Origin: Megamerina dolium
Taxonomy: Eukaryota; Arthropoda; Insecta; Diptera; Megamerinidae
Length of the DNA: 64,000 nucleotides
Direction of reading: 5' to 3'
Assembly (NCBI GenBank): GCA_963854835.1
Contig: OY978530.1
Span: 25,994,137-26,058,136 of the forward strand
The position numbers and the translations under genes are program-made. The notes beneath the pieces are model-generated. The model was not told the origin of the DNA. It saw only the letters and a list, made by a program, of their open reading frames with translations, and searched no databases. Below, piece after piece: positions 22,600 to 32,264 of this stretch; position 1 is the stretch's first letter, and each line of letters begins with the position of its first letter.

Positions 22600-23713
22600 A
22601 GGACGTTGTTGAACATTTATTAATCTCAACCAACTGATTCCTCAACATCAGTTTGGATTTAGAAAACAGCACGGCACAATAGAACAAGTCCACCGCATTG
22701 TAACTCTGATAAGGAACACATTAGAAGAAAAAAAGTATTGCTCAGCTGTCTTTCTTGATATCACTCAAGCTTTCAATAAAGTATGACACGATGGCGTTCC
22801 TCAAGGAAGCGTTTTGGGCCCCTTACTGTATCTCTTATACACTTCAGATATGCCCAACAATAACTATACATTCATATCGACCTTTGCTGATGATACGGCA
22901 AAATGGTGCTCTCGCTCTAACCCCATAGAAGCTACTAAACTCCTGCAGACTTATGTCGATTCTCTCGAAATCTGGCTAGCAAAATGGCGTATAAAAGTCA
23001 ATGAATTAAAGAGCGTACATGTAACCTTCACGCTAAGGGTAGATACATGTCCCCCACTTAATATTAATGGCCAATCAGTTCCACAATATTCCTCAACAAA
23101 GTACTTGGGTATTCACCTCGACAGAATGCTGACATGGAAAAATCACATAGAGGCAGAGAAAACTCAGATCAAGCTTAAAATGAATCAGTTATGGTGGCTG
23201 TTACACAAAAGATCAAAGTTGAATCTCCAATACAAAGTGCTATTATATAAAGTAATCCTGAAGCCAATTTGGACTTATGGTATTCAGTTTTGGGGCACCG
23301 CATCTCCCTCAAATATCGAAAAATTGCAGCGAATACAATCCAAGGGTCTGCGAATTATTGTAAACGCGCCTTGGTATATAAGGAACGTTAACATCCATCG
23401 AGATTTAAATGTACCCACAATTTCTGAGGAAGTTGCAATGTCCTGCAGAAGCTACATTCAAAAATTACACAGTCATCCGAATCCCCTTGCTAGGCAATTG
23501 TTGCTGAGCACGGGGCATCGTCGATTAAAAAGAAAAGACACACTGAATATGCTGTGAAATTGCTATACCTTGCGACTCAACAAATTGTGGTGGAACGTAG
23601 GGAATATCACATAATTTTAGTTAGTTTGTAAGATTTGAATACTTATTGTTAGTTTCTAAGTATTTTAGAAAGATTCAATAAAAAAGCTTATTAAAAAAAA
23701 AAAAAAAAAAAAA
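22600..23713 (+). mobile_element. Jockey-like LINE 3' fragment with poly(A)
   Basis: A 5'-truncated Jockey-clade LINE. RT starts near 22620 (STNQLIPQHQFGFRKQHGTIE) and continues to AVFLDITQAFNKV, then a TGA stop at 22784-22786 and an internal deletion that joins HDG directly to VPQGSVLGP. The rest of the RT is open to 23557. The 3' UTR has AATAAA near 23675 and ends in a poly(A) tract (23693-23713). Dead as an autonomous element. Confidence 0.92.
22814..23557 (+). pseudogene. Jockey-like reverse transcriptase, C-terminal two thirds
   Basis: This 247-codon frame covers LLYTSDMPNN, the catalytic TFADDTAKW (FADD at 22883-22894), IWLAKWRIKVNELK, the thumb motif KYLGIHLDRMLTWKNHIE, and the C-terminal WTYGIQFWGTAS and APWYIRNVNIHRDL blocks. 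It ends RRLKRKDTLNML. All of this is the usual C-terminal organisation of Jockey RT, which lacks an RNase H domain. The residues after FADD read TAKW where the family usually has TAIL. The upstream endonuclease and fingers are absent. Confidence 0.9.
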
Positions 23714-23993
23714 CTTAAATTTGATATTTCACAACGGCAGGCAACGCTAATAGTTAAAACTTAACTCAAAAATAAAAAACAAAAATTTTCTTGGAGCTTT
23801 AAAATATTTGTTTAATTTTTTAATAGGCAACCCTGACGTAATTTCCGATTTTGTCAAAAGTGCAGGTCACAACATTTCCAAATATGTTACCAAACACATA
23901 AACAAGGAATAAAGTTACAAAAACACCTTTTGAAAACTCAATTATTGCAGATTTTTTTTTTTAACTTTGTTCATTTTTTGTAATCCGCTACTG
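23714..23993. other. spacer, no call
   Basis: AT-rich sequence between the Jockey poly(A) and SINE copy 2, with no recognisable feature. Confidence 0.45.
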
Positions 23994-24358
23994 CGGGTAC
24001 CGTAGCTCAGTAGTTAGTGCGTTGGCCGTCTGATCTGTAGATGGTGGGGTCAGGTCAATCCCCGGCTGAAGCAAAAAAAATTCGATATCGAAAAGATTTT
24101 ATTTCGAACAGTACCCAACTGTCTGCAAGCGAATGGCAATTCTTCTGTCAGTAATGACTTGCCATGGAAACGTTTGTAAAAGAAATTTGTGACAAAGCTC
24201 AGATAAAGCGATGTCACAAGAGTTCTGCAGTTCTGAACCGGCCGAAATAAGACGATTTCTTCTAATACTGTCCTAAATTGAACAAGCACAGCAGTAGTGG
24301 AAGAGAAGCACTCCAAAGAGCCCTTCGGAGCTTATAAGTGCCACATATTTATTTTTAT
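23994..24358 (+). mobile_element. tRNA-derived SINE, copy 2
   Basis: It begins GGGTACCGTAGCTCAGTAG (A-box) and has a degraded B-box (GGTCAGGTCAATCCCCGG). The body and 3' end (GCTTATAAGTGCCACATATT) match copy 1 with many substitutions. I do not see a clear target duplication. It is older or more diverged than copy 1. Confidence 0.9.
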
Positions 24359-24414
24359 AATCGTGTTAGAAATATGAATGTTAGAACGCTGCTGAACCAC
24401 TGTGCTGCGGCATA

Positions 24415-26065
24415 CAGTGGCTCCCAGCTTATTTCGTACAGTGACAGTTTAAAAATTGCTGCAGTCGTAATTCCTAATATAGCAAAAATTTGAACAAAAT
24501 ATAAATGCCATTTTAGAAAGGAAGGTTTGTTTTTTATTTTCCAAAATTTACTTTTTCAAAATTTTAGTGTTTGACACTATAAAAAAATAAAATAAGAAAA
24601 AAATAGGAAAATTCATGTCACAGCTTATTTCGTACAGTCTCTTTAAGTTCAAACTAAAAACAAAGTAAGTTGATTTTAATATTTAGTTGACATCCCTTAG
24701 CGTTAATGACAGCCTGGAGTCTATTTGGCATTGAATCCACCAATTTTTGAGTGATGTCTGGTGTGATTTTTTTCCATTCTTCCATCAGTACCTTCTTTAG
24801 GTCTTGCTTATTAGAAATCTTGTGTGTTCTTATTTTATTGTCCAAAATAGACCAAAGATTTTCAATCACATTCATGTCAGGTGACTGTGGTGGTGGAGAC
24901 ATCAAGTGTGGGCAGTTCCAAATAAGCCAAGATTGCACAATCCCATATTTATGTTTTGGGTCATTATCTTGGTAGTACCGAAATTCTTCCCGCAAACCCA
25001 GTTTGTCTGCACTTTGAAGTAAATTGTTTTTCAGAATCTCGAGGTACTTCATTTTGTCCATTGTTTCCTCAATAAAAACCAATTCACCTACTCCGGCTGC
25101 TGACATACAGGCCCAAACCATCACGCTACCGCCACCATGCTTCACTGTGGGCTTAAGGTTCTCCTTGTTTAGCTCGGTATTCGCTTTACGCCAAACATAT
25201 GACATTCCGTCCGAGCCAAAAATATTAAACTTAGACTCATCCGCGAAAATAACGGTATTCCAGAACGCAGGAGTATTAATAATATGCTCTTTGGCGAAGT
25301 CAAGTCGGCGTTGTATATTCATTTTCGAAATGAATGGTTTCTTTCGGGCTACTCGACCGTTCAAGTCATGATTGCGCAGCACACGTCGGACAGTTTCAGC
25401 ACTGGATGATTTTCCTATTTCACGCTGAACCTCTGCAGCCAACTTCGGAGCGGATAACTTTGGATTTTTCTTAATTTTTCGTACAATATAACGCTCGTCT
25501 GATGCGTTGAAAATCTTATTAGGTGCTTCTCTGCCCTTGTTCTCCAACCGATTTTCGCGAACGAAGCGTTGAATGATGTATTGGACAGTTGAGGCACTTA
25601 AATTTGTCATTTCAGCAATTTTTCGCACACTCTGACCTTTCCTAAAATGGTTAATTACCAGTTTACCCTGTTCCATCGTTGTACGATGACCCATAAAGCT
25701 AAATGTTTAATTTACAGCACTTTAACTATTTAAAATAATAATAATAAAAATTGTTATAATAGTTAAAAAGGTCCAAAAACTCATACAATTCAAAAAAACT
25801 TTGTAACTGCGCGGCAGAATGAAACTTACTTACATTGAAGTTTGTGTACGAAATAAGATGTGAGCTGAAAATCAGCTGATCAATAGTTTTTCTCTCTTGC
25901 ATGACAAAAAGAACAATTTTTGGGGTTCCCCGTTTTCTTATTAGGTTTACTAAACACATACATAGACATCTACATTCAAAACTTATTGATAAGTTTTTTA
26001 GTTTCGATGTTACAGCCATGTACATAAAAATATATACACTGTACGAAATAAGCTGTGAGCCACTG
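24415..26065 (-). mobile_element. Tc1-like DNA transposon, copy 2 (potentially autonomous)
   Basis: This is a 1651-base element with TA on both sides (24413-24414 and 26066-26067), inverted ends identical in type to copy 1, and internal direct-repeat motifs about 200 bases in from each end. It carries the only uninterrupted Tc1 transposase frame in the window. The combination of complete ends, a TA duplication and a full-length frame makes this the best candidate for a mobile element still able to act. Confidence 0.96.
24654..25694 (-). CDS. Tc1 family transposase (DD34E), uninterrupted
   Basis: The 346-residue protein has the usual length for Tc1 transposases (about 340). Residues 7-60 form the first helix-turn-helix (VRKIAEMTNLSASTVQYII), and residues 62-110 the second. 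A basic GRVARKKP segment at 113-120 could be a nuclear localisation signal. The catalytic domain has D152 (FADESKF), D243 (YYQDNDPKH) and E278 (SPDMNVIENLW); D243 and E278 are separated by 34 residues. The enzyme would bind the terminal repeats, excise the element and insert it at TA. The last few residues (after AKGC) differ from copy 3 because of a 1-base loss near the stop, and this adds about 7 residues. The start ATG at 25694 is followed by a second at 25676, which aligns with the start used in copies 1 and 3. Whether it is active is not known. Confidence 0.93.
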   Translation of the reverse strand: MGHRTTMEQGKLVINHFRKGQSVRKIAEMTNLSASTVQYIIQRFVRENRLENKGREAPNKIFNASDERYIVRKIKKNPKLSAPKLAAEVQREIGKSSSAETVRRVLRNHDLNGRVARKKPFISKMNIQRRLDFAKEHIINTPAFWNTVIFADESKFNIFGSDGMSYVWRKANTELNKENLKPTVKHGGGSVMVWACMSAAGVGELVFIEETMDKMKYLEILKNNLLQSADKLGLREEFRYYQDNDPKHKYGIVQSWLIWNCPHLMSPPPQSPDMNVIENLWSILDNKIRTHKISNKQDLKKVLMEEWKKITPDITQKLVDSMPNRLQAVINAKGCQLNIKINLLCF

Positions 26066-26314
26066 TATATAAATCAACATTCAACAAAGCACAATATAAA
26101 ATATATATTCGGTTACATGACTCTAATATCTCTGGTAATATTTATTGTATATGGCTATGCTATAGTTTGTTTGAAAGGTGGCATTTCGGTGGAAGACAAT
26201 ATTAAAATCGCATTATTATGTGAAAAGTTATCTACGTTTAAAAATGAGTGAAAATTGTGATTATCATGATTTTTTGTTTTTTTTTTATTAAAAAAAAAAA
26301 GACCTTACAGACGG

Positions 26315-26318
<4 letters not shown>
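26066..26318. other. spacer before (TA)n, no call
   Basis: AT-rich sequence with an A-run near 26290-26300. The segment has no recognisable feature. Confidence 0.4.

Positions 26319-26392
<74 letters not shown>
26319..26392. repeat. (TA)n microsatellite, left of RTE copy C
   Basis: An almost perfect (TA)n run that directly abuts the 3' tail of RTE copy C. A similar run abuts its 5' end at 29731-29806, so the RTE probably inserted in one (TA)n tract. Confidence 0.95.
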
Positions 26393-26394
<2 letters not shown>

Positions 26395-26432
26395 CTTACT
26401 TACTTATGTGGCCATAACAACCGAATATCGAT

Positions 26433-29141
26433 TTAGGCCGAAAATAACATGCTTCGCCAGCCATCTCTGTTCTTCGCTAGCTGGCGCCAGTTAGAAATTC
26501 CAAGCGCCGTCAGGTTCTCCAGTACTTGGTCTTTCCACCGGAGGTTTGGTTTTCCTCTTCTGCGTCGTCCTCCAGCGGGTTCCGAATATAACACCTTCTT
26601 ACCTGGAGCGTGTTCTTCCATTCGCTCGACATGACCTAGCCAGCGCAGCCGCTGGATTTTGATGCGCTTTACTATGTCAATATCGGCATATAGCTCGTAC
26701 AGCTCATGGTTGTACCTTATTCGGTACTCGCCACCAGCGCAAATAGGTCCAAAGATCCTGCGTAGGACCTTTCTCTCGAAAACTCCAAGCATTCGCTCAT
26801 CCGAGATGGAAATTGTCCAGGCTTCAGCGCCATATGTTAGGACAGGCATGATGAGAGACTTGTAGAGTGTAGTTTTCGTTCTTCGAGAGAGGGCTCGACT
26901 TTTCAATTGCTTACTCAGCCCAAAGTAACACCTGTTAGCAAGAGTTATCCTACGCATGATCTCCAAGCCGACGTCATTACTGCTGTTAATGCTGGTTCCA
27001 AGATAGACAAAGTCCCTTACTACTTCAAAAGCGTAGTTGTCAACAGTGACGTGCTGTCCAAGACGCCGGGACTCTTTGTTTGTTGACACTAGATACTTCG
27101 TCTTGCCCTCGTTCACCGTGAGACCCATCCGACGCGACTCTCTTTCCAACTCTGAGAATGCTGCACTGACTGCTCGCGTGTTCATGCCGATTATGTCAAT
27201 ATCGTCGGCATACGCTAACAGCATGACACTTTTGTTGAAGATAGTGCCATTATGTCGTCGATCAGCAGCTCGTATTATTTTCTCCATAATAAGATTGAAG
27301 AAGTCGCACGATAACGAATCACCTTGTCTCAAACCCCGTTCGGTATTAAACGGTGCGGAGAGGTCCTTCCCAATTTTCACTGCACATCGAGAGTTATGCA
27401 GTGTCATTCTACAAAGTCGAATGAGCTTTGCAGGAATACCGAACTCAGACATTGTTGCGTAGAGGTAATCCCTTACCGGACTGTCGAAAGCGGCTTTATA
27501 ATCAACAAATAGGTGGTGTGTGTCGATCTGTTTTTCTTGGGTCTTCTCCAGGATTTGGCGCAGTGTGAAAATCTGGTCGATGGTGGATTTACCAGGTCTG
27601 AAGCCACACTGATAAGGTCCAATCAGGTTGCTGAGCATAGGCTTCAACCTTTCACACAGTACGCTCGATAGAACCTTGTATGCGATGCTCAGGAGACTTA
27701 TTCCACGGTAGTTGGCGCAAATTGTGGGGTCTCCTTTTTTATGTACAGGACAGAGAACACTGAGCCTCCAATCATCAGGCATGCTTTCATCCGACCATAT
27801 TCTGCTTATGAGCTGGTGCATGCGGGTGAGCAGCTCATCTCCTCCGGTCTTAAACAACTCGGCAGGCAGGCCATCAGCACCTGCAGCTTTGTTGTTCTTC
27901 AGCCTTAAAATGGCCGTTTCAACCTCGTCATAGTCGGGTGGTGGAACATCAACACCATCATCTGTAATTGGGGTTATCGGGCAATCTCCTCCACTGGCGG
28001 AATTGTTCGTAGCATCGCCATTCAGTAATGTGGAGAAGTGTTCCCTCCATAGGCTCAGTACACTCTGGACATCTGTAACCAGATTCCCATTTCCATCACG
28101 ACAAGAAGAGGCTCCGGGATTTAAACCTCCACTTAGGCGCTTGATCTTTTCGAAGAATTTTCGAGTCTCATTCTTGTCGGTACACATCTCTATCTCCTCA
28201 CACTCACGTCTTTCCAACTCCCTCTTCTTGCGCCTGAAAAGACGTCTCTCTGCACTCCTTTTCTCTCTATACCGCTCCTTAACAGCTCGCGTTACGCCTG
28301 CACGCAGGGTTTTTCTGTAGGCGGCGTCTATCTCTGCGGTAGCGTGGCGACACTCCTGATCATACCACTTATTCCTCAGAGGCCGGTAGTAACCGATTAC
28401 CTCCTCGGCAGCAGTAGTCATGGAGTGGGATATATGTGTCCACCGTGCGCATGTATCATCAAGTTGGGGAGTGTTCTGCATAAGCAGATCCGATAGTCGA
28501 GTGGAAAATGCATCTGCTGTCTCTGGTGATCGCAGCGTACTGACGTCGAGCTTTCTCTGTGTGGGACTTCTCTTATTATTTGCGACACATAAGCGTGTGC
28601 GCACCTTAGCTGCAACAAGGTAGTGATCCGAGTCGATGTTGGCACCACGGATCGATTTCACGTCCATCACACTGGAAGCATGCCTTCCGTCAATCACCAC
28701 ATGATCAATTTGGTTTCTTGTACGATGATCTGGAGACAGCCATGTCGCTTTGTGGATGTCGAGATGCTGGAATCTGGTACCACCAATTACCATGTTTCGT
28801 GCTGCGGCGAAGTCGATCAGCCTCATTCCGTTATCGGAGGTGTTCTGGTGAAGGCTGAATTTTCCGACAGTTGGACCAAAGGTACCTTCCTTGCCCACCC
28901 TGGCATTAAAGTCGCCAAGCACGATTTTGATATCGTGGCGGGGGCAGCGGTCATAAGCTTCTTCGAGGCGCTGAAAGAAGCTCTCCTTGGTCACATTGTC
29001 CTTCTCATCCGTCGGAGCGTGGGCACATATCAGGCTGATGTTGAAAAATTTTGCCTTGATGCGGATTGTGGCCAGCCGTTCGTTCACAGGCGTGAACTGT
29101 GAGACAAGATGTCGTAGTCTCTTGCTGACCAAAATCCACAT
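26433..29141 (-). pseudogene. RTE endonuclease C-terminus plus complete reverse transcriptase (copy C)
   Basis: The 902-codon frame contains the C-terminal half of the APE endonuclease (GDFN at residues 76-79, SDH at 171-173), a basic, Glu/Arg-rich linker (about 280-320), and a complete RT: NNKAAGADGLPAELF near 416, FRPGKSTIDQIF near 514, FVDYKAAFD near 545, LRQGDSLSCDFF near 604, catalytic YADD at 644-647, and the C-terminal domain ending RSMLFSA. In RTE elements this single protein nicks the target and primes reverse transcription from the RNA 3' end. The Met used here is only the first one after a frameshift, because the catalytic N-terminal endonuclease motifs lie in the previous frame (29084-29425). 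The RT part looks intact, but without the endonuclease N-terminus the protein should not support normal insertion. Confidence 0.93.
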
Positions 29142-29425
29142 CCTAATTCGGGCCTTTCAGCATGGAAACTGTAGTAGATGTCACAGGACGCTCTTTTGGA
29201 GCAGCCCTGTCCCGTCCATCGCATTTCCTGGAGAGCGGTGATGTCAGCTCTGTATTTTTCGAGGACATCAACCAGCTGGATAGAGGCACCCTCCCTATAA
29301 AGGGACCGGACATTCCAGGTGCATATCCGTAAATCATTGTCCTTTTTTCGTTTACGGGGGTCATCAACAAAAGCGGTAGTCCTTATGTGTAGTTTTTTAT
29401 GTGGCGGGTCCCAAACCCAACGCAC
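29084..29425 (-). pseudogene. RTE endonuclease N-terminus (copy C)
   Basis: This frame has ICTWNVRSLYREG (the catalytic Asn motif), ADITALQEMRWTGQG (the catalytic Glu motif) and then ERPELGCGF, after which the reading frame leaves the family sequence because of the four-T run. The frame opens with GTG at 29423-29425. The ATG that starts MPRIRTTAFVDD in copies A and D is deleted in this copy, so there is no good start codon until the Met in the EMRW motif. It joins the 902-codon frame in the family consensus. Confidence 0.88.
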
Positions 29426-29728
29426 AACCTCTAACCGAGGAGATTTTCGCCACTCACTTCAGCCGCCTCCCAGCGGGTGCCAGGAAGACGTTGCCCGGTG
29501 GTCGCCACATGGAGGGCCCCCATTAATAATAATGAAAGCGCCGTCACATAGTAAGCAGAGCAAGCTATATGACTACCCCTCATTAACAAATAAAGGTATC
29601 ATCACATAGCGCTCAGATCAAACTACATGACAGCCAGTGAGTTGACTTGCGATGAGTTCAACAAGGATTGCGCTAGCCCCACCCAGTTGAGGCAGTTAGA
29701 CACGTTACCTTGCGAAAACACCACCAGA

Positions 29729-29730
<2 letters not shown>

Positions 29731-29806
<76 letters not shown>
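29731..29806. repeat. (TA)n microsatellite, right of RTE copy C
   Basis: An uninterrupted run of (AT)n of about 76 bases abutting the RTE 5' end. It pairs with the run at 26319-26392. Confidence 0.95.
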
Positions 29807-29810
<4 letters not shown>

Positions 29811-29824
29811 GGTTTGCTTGAATT

Positions 29825-30640
29825 CCATATTTTTCTTTTATTTCCACTACTTTGTATGGGAGCTACATTAAGAAGTACGCGTGGCTCGTCAGTTTCTTGA
29901 GAAACAATTTTTGCATAAAATACTAATCTATATAAAAAGTGGGCATGGCTTACCTCTTTCTTGTAAATCTAATTAATTTTGCAATATTAATCCACACCTT
30001 AAAGTTGGTTGTCCTACGCTGAATAGGTCGTAAGTTACAGCGGTTTAAATTTTTTTAAATTTTCGCAACTTTGTATGGTAGTCCCATTATGAAGTGGGAG
30101 AGTCATGTTGATTTTTTGCCAGATTATTTCCGACTACAATATTAACCTAAGTATTAACTATGATTGTTCTAGACAGAAGGATGCAGAAGTTACAGCTATT
30201 TCAATTTAAAAGAAATTCAGTAATTTTTTATGAGGGCTACTATAAACAGAGGACGTAGCGCTTCCATTTCTTGTGAGTCTAATTGCTCTTACAATACTAA
30301 TCCACATCTTAAATTTCGTTGTTCTACGCTAAAAATTTTATAAGTTATGGCGCTTAAAAGTTGTTGTTAAATTTCCTCGACTTTGTATGGGAGCCCCAAT
30401 AAGAAGTAAGCGTGGCAAGCTGATTTTTTGCGAGATTATTTCCGTCTATCGTATAATTTAAATATCGATTATGGTTATTCTAGACAGAAGATTGTAGAAG
30501 TTACAGCTGTTTCAATTTCAAAGAAGAACAGACACTTTGTATTGGAGCTAATATAAAAAGTAGGCGTGGCTCTCGCATTTCTGGCAAGGTTATGTAGCAG
30601 TATAATGTAACTCTATGTGTCAAATATTGTTGTCCCAGAG
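29825..30640. repeat. degenerate tandem repeat, about 300-base period
   Basis: A CTTTGTATGGGAG-like motif followed by AAGAAGT and GCGTGGC recurs at about 29851, 30070, 30372 and 30536. Between these, a second half-unit recurs at about 29930-30050 and 30240-30360 (TTTCTTGTAAATCTAATT versus TTTCTTGTGAGTCTAATT, and TTGTCCTACGCTGAA versus TTGTTCTACGCTAAA). The unit spacing of about 300 bases and the alternation of half-units indicate an old tandem array of roughly two and a half units. Confidence 0.75.
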
Positions 30641-30835
30641 AGGTTAGTCGATTTAAATGCTTGGTGTAAGCGAGGCTATTGACCGATCATGCTCAATATC
30701 AATCTCCTCCTTACTCTTCTAACATAGGTTACTTATGCCAAATTTCGTTAAAATATCTCAAATATTTGCTCAAGTTATCGTGCAAAGCAGCCAGGTGACG
30801 GACGGACGGACTGACTAGAAACTAGAAAATTAGCC
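30641..30835. repeat. dispersed-repeat-like segment with GACGGACGGACGG
   Basis: The segment contains CCAAATTTCGTTAAAATATC, CAAGTTATCGTGCA and GACGGACGGAC near 30795-30810. I recall this set of motifs from dispersed repeats of flies, but I cannot name the family. It abuts the mariner remnant. Confidence 0.4.
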
Positions 30836-31652
30836 GCGAAGTGGTTTGCTTGCTTTCAATCCGATAATTTTGATGTTAAAGATGCACCTCGCTCTGGTCG
30901 ACCCATTACTGAAAAAGTCGATTAAATTATGGAAAAAAGTGAGCAAGACCGGTATAGGAAGCTAGGAATTCATCACCAAACAGTTATCAACCATTTGAAG
31001 ATAACTGGGTGTACAAAGAAATAATCTCGATGTTAGGGTGCCAAATGAACTAACAGTGAAAAATTTTAAGGACTGAATGTCCATTTGCGATTCACTGCGA
31101 AAACGAAACGAAATCGAACCATTTCAGAAGCGAGTGATTATGGACGATGAAAAGTGGATCGCGTACGATAATAATGTGTGAAATAGATCATGGATAAAGC
31201 GAGTTGAAGCTTCGCAAACGGTGGCAAAGCCAGTATTGATACTAACAAACGTAATGTCTGGTGGGATTGGGAGGGAATTGTTCATTATGAACTTCTATAA
31301 ACTGGTCAAACGACTGATTCTGACCTCTACTGTCAACAAATAACGAGATTGAAGCAAGCAATCCAATTAAAACAGCCAGAAATGATCAACAGAAAAGGTG
31401 TTGTGTTGCATCGTGACAGCGACAGACCACACACATTTTTGATGACCCGGCAGAAACTCACAGAGCTTGGCTGGGAAGTTTTGATACATCCACCATATAG
31501 CCCGGTCCCTGCACGTTCAGATAATCATTTGTTTTGATCTTTGCAGAACTCTCTTAATGGTGTAAATTTAAATACCTCAGAGTGCTGCGAAACGCACTTG
31601 GATCAGATTTTCGATCAGAAAATCAGAAGCTCTACACAGGTGGAACAATGGC
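30836..31652 (+). pseudogene. mariner transposase pseudogene, part 1
   Basis: Plus-strand mariner-like sequence in several frames. From the left it reads KWFACFQSDNFDVKDAPRSG, then VPNELTVKNF, MSICDSLRKRNEIEPF, DDEKWIAYDN (first catalytic Asp box), VVLHRDSDRPHTFL (equivalent of HQDNARPHT) and HPPYSPVPARSDNHLF (equivalent of YSPDLAPSDYHLF, whose last Asp is the third catalytic residue in DD34D mariners). It holds many stops and shifts. The BEL element interrupts it at 31653 and it resumes at 37395. Confidence 0.88.
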
Positions 31653-32047
31653 TGTTCGCAGCAGCACTAATTTTATATCGGGACTCGCAGCACTATTTCT
31701 ATTTCGGGACTCGCAGAGCTAACTTTCATGATCATATAATAAACTATCTTTTTATATTGGAATGTACTAAATCTCGAGATCATAAACGAAACTGTAATTC
31801 TCTTATTCTCTCTGATTTTAGTGATCATACATACAACTGTAAACGCTCTCATTGCAGTTGACTAAATTTTTACCTATTTCTTTAATTATCTCATTTTTAT
31901 GTACATATAAGCATAGCCTAACTTTAATATTCTACAACTAACTTCACTTCTACTGCGACCACGAATCAATAAAGTTGACAAACTTTTTTAAGAGTTTTAA
32001 TTTTCAATTTGCAAATAGGTGGAGCAAATCAGCTCTTCCTCGAAACA
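31653..32047 (+). repeat. BEL/Pao left LTR
   Basis: Starts TGTTCGCAGCAGCACTAATT and ends CTCTTCCTCGAAACA. It differs from the right LTR at around ten substitutions and a few short indels, so the insertion is not recent. AATAAAGTTG near 31967 could be the polyadenylation signal. Confidence 0.95.
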
Positions 32048-32049
32048 TT

Positions 32050-32067
32050 TGGTGACCCCGACGTGAT
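32050..32067 (+). promoter_or_regulatory. BEL primer-binding site
   Basis: TGGTGACCCCGACGTGAT lies two bases after the left LTR, where the tRNA primer-binding site of an LTR element must be. TGGTGACCCCGACGTGAT-like sites are common in BEL/Pao elements. I have not identified the tRNA. Confidence 0.75.
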
Positions 32068-32264
32068 CGGGTTAGAAGTCATTTCGCGTTATAACTAAAC
32101 CACATTTTCGTTTCATTTTTCGCAAATTCGAAGTTAATAAAACTTAAAATAAATCAATTTTGGTGCGGCAATATATAAGCACATAACGGAGGTAACTGGT
32201 GATAATACCGTTACTCCTATTTACATACATATCGTACGGCACATATTTATTTGCAAAGCCAACA

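Larger units (their letters stand above)
26393..29730 (-). mobile_element. RTE-clade LINE, copy C (near full length)
   Basis: This is about 3.3 kb on the minus strand, from the conserved 5' end GGTCTGGTGGTG (read from 29730) to the 3' (TAAG)n tail at 26393. It is the most complete RTE copy here. Endonuclease and reverse transcriptase are whole except for a 1-base frameshift in a T-run at about 29132 and the loss of about 35 bases holding the ATG-containing leader near 29385 that copies A and D keep. It lies between two (TA)n runs. The 5' UTR of about 300 bases is shared with copies A and D. Confidence 0.95.

Noticed and set aside
29125..29145. Programmed ribosomal frameshift in the RTE endonuclease
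   Set aside because: Copy D reads through in one frame with one more T, and the site lacks a good slippery heptamer. A 1-base loss is simpler.
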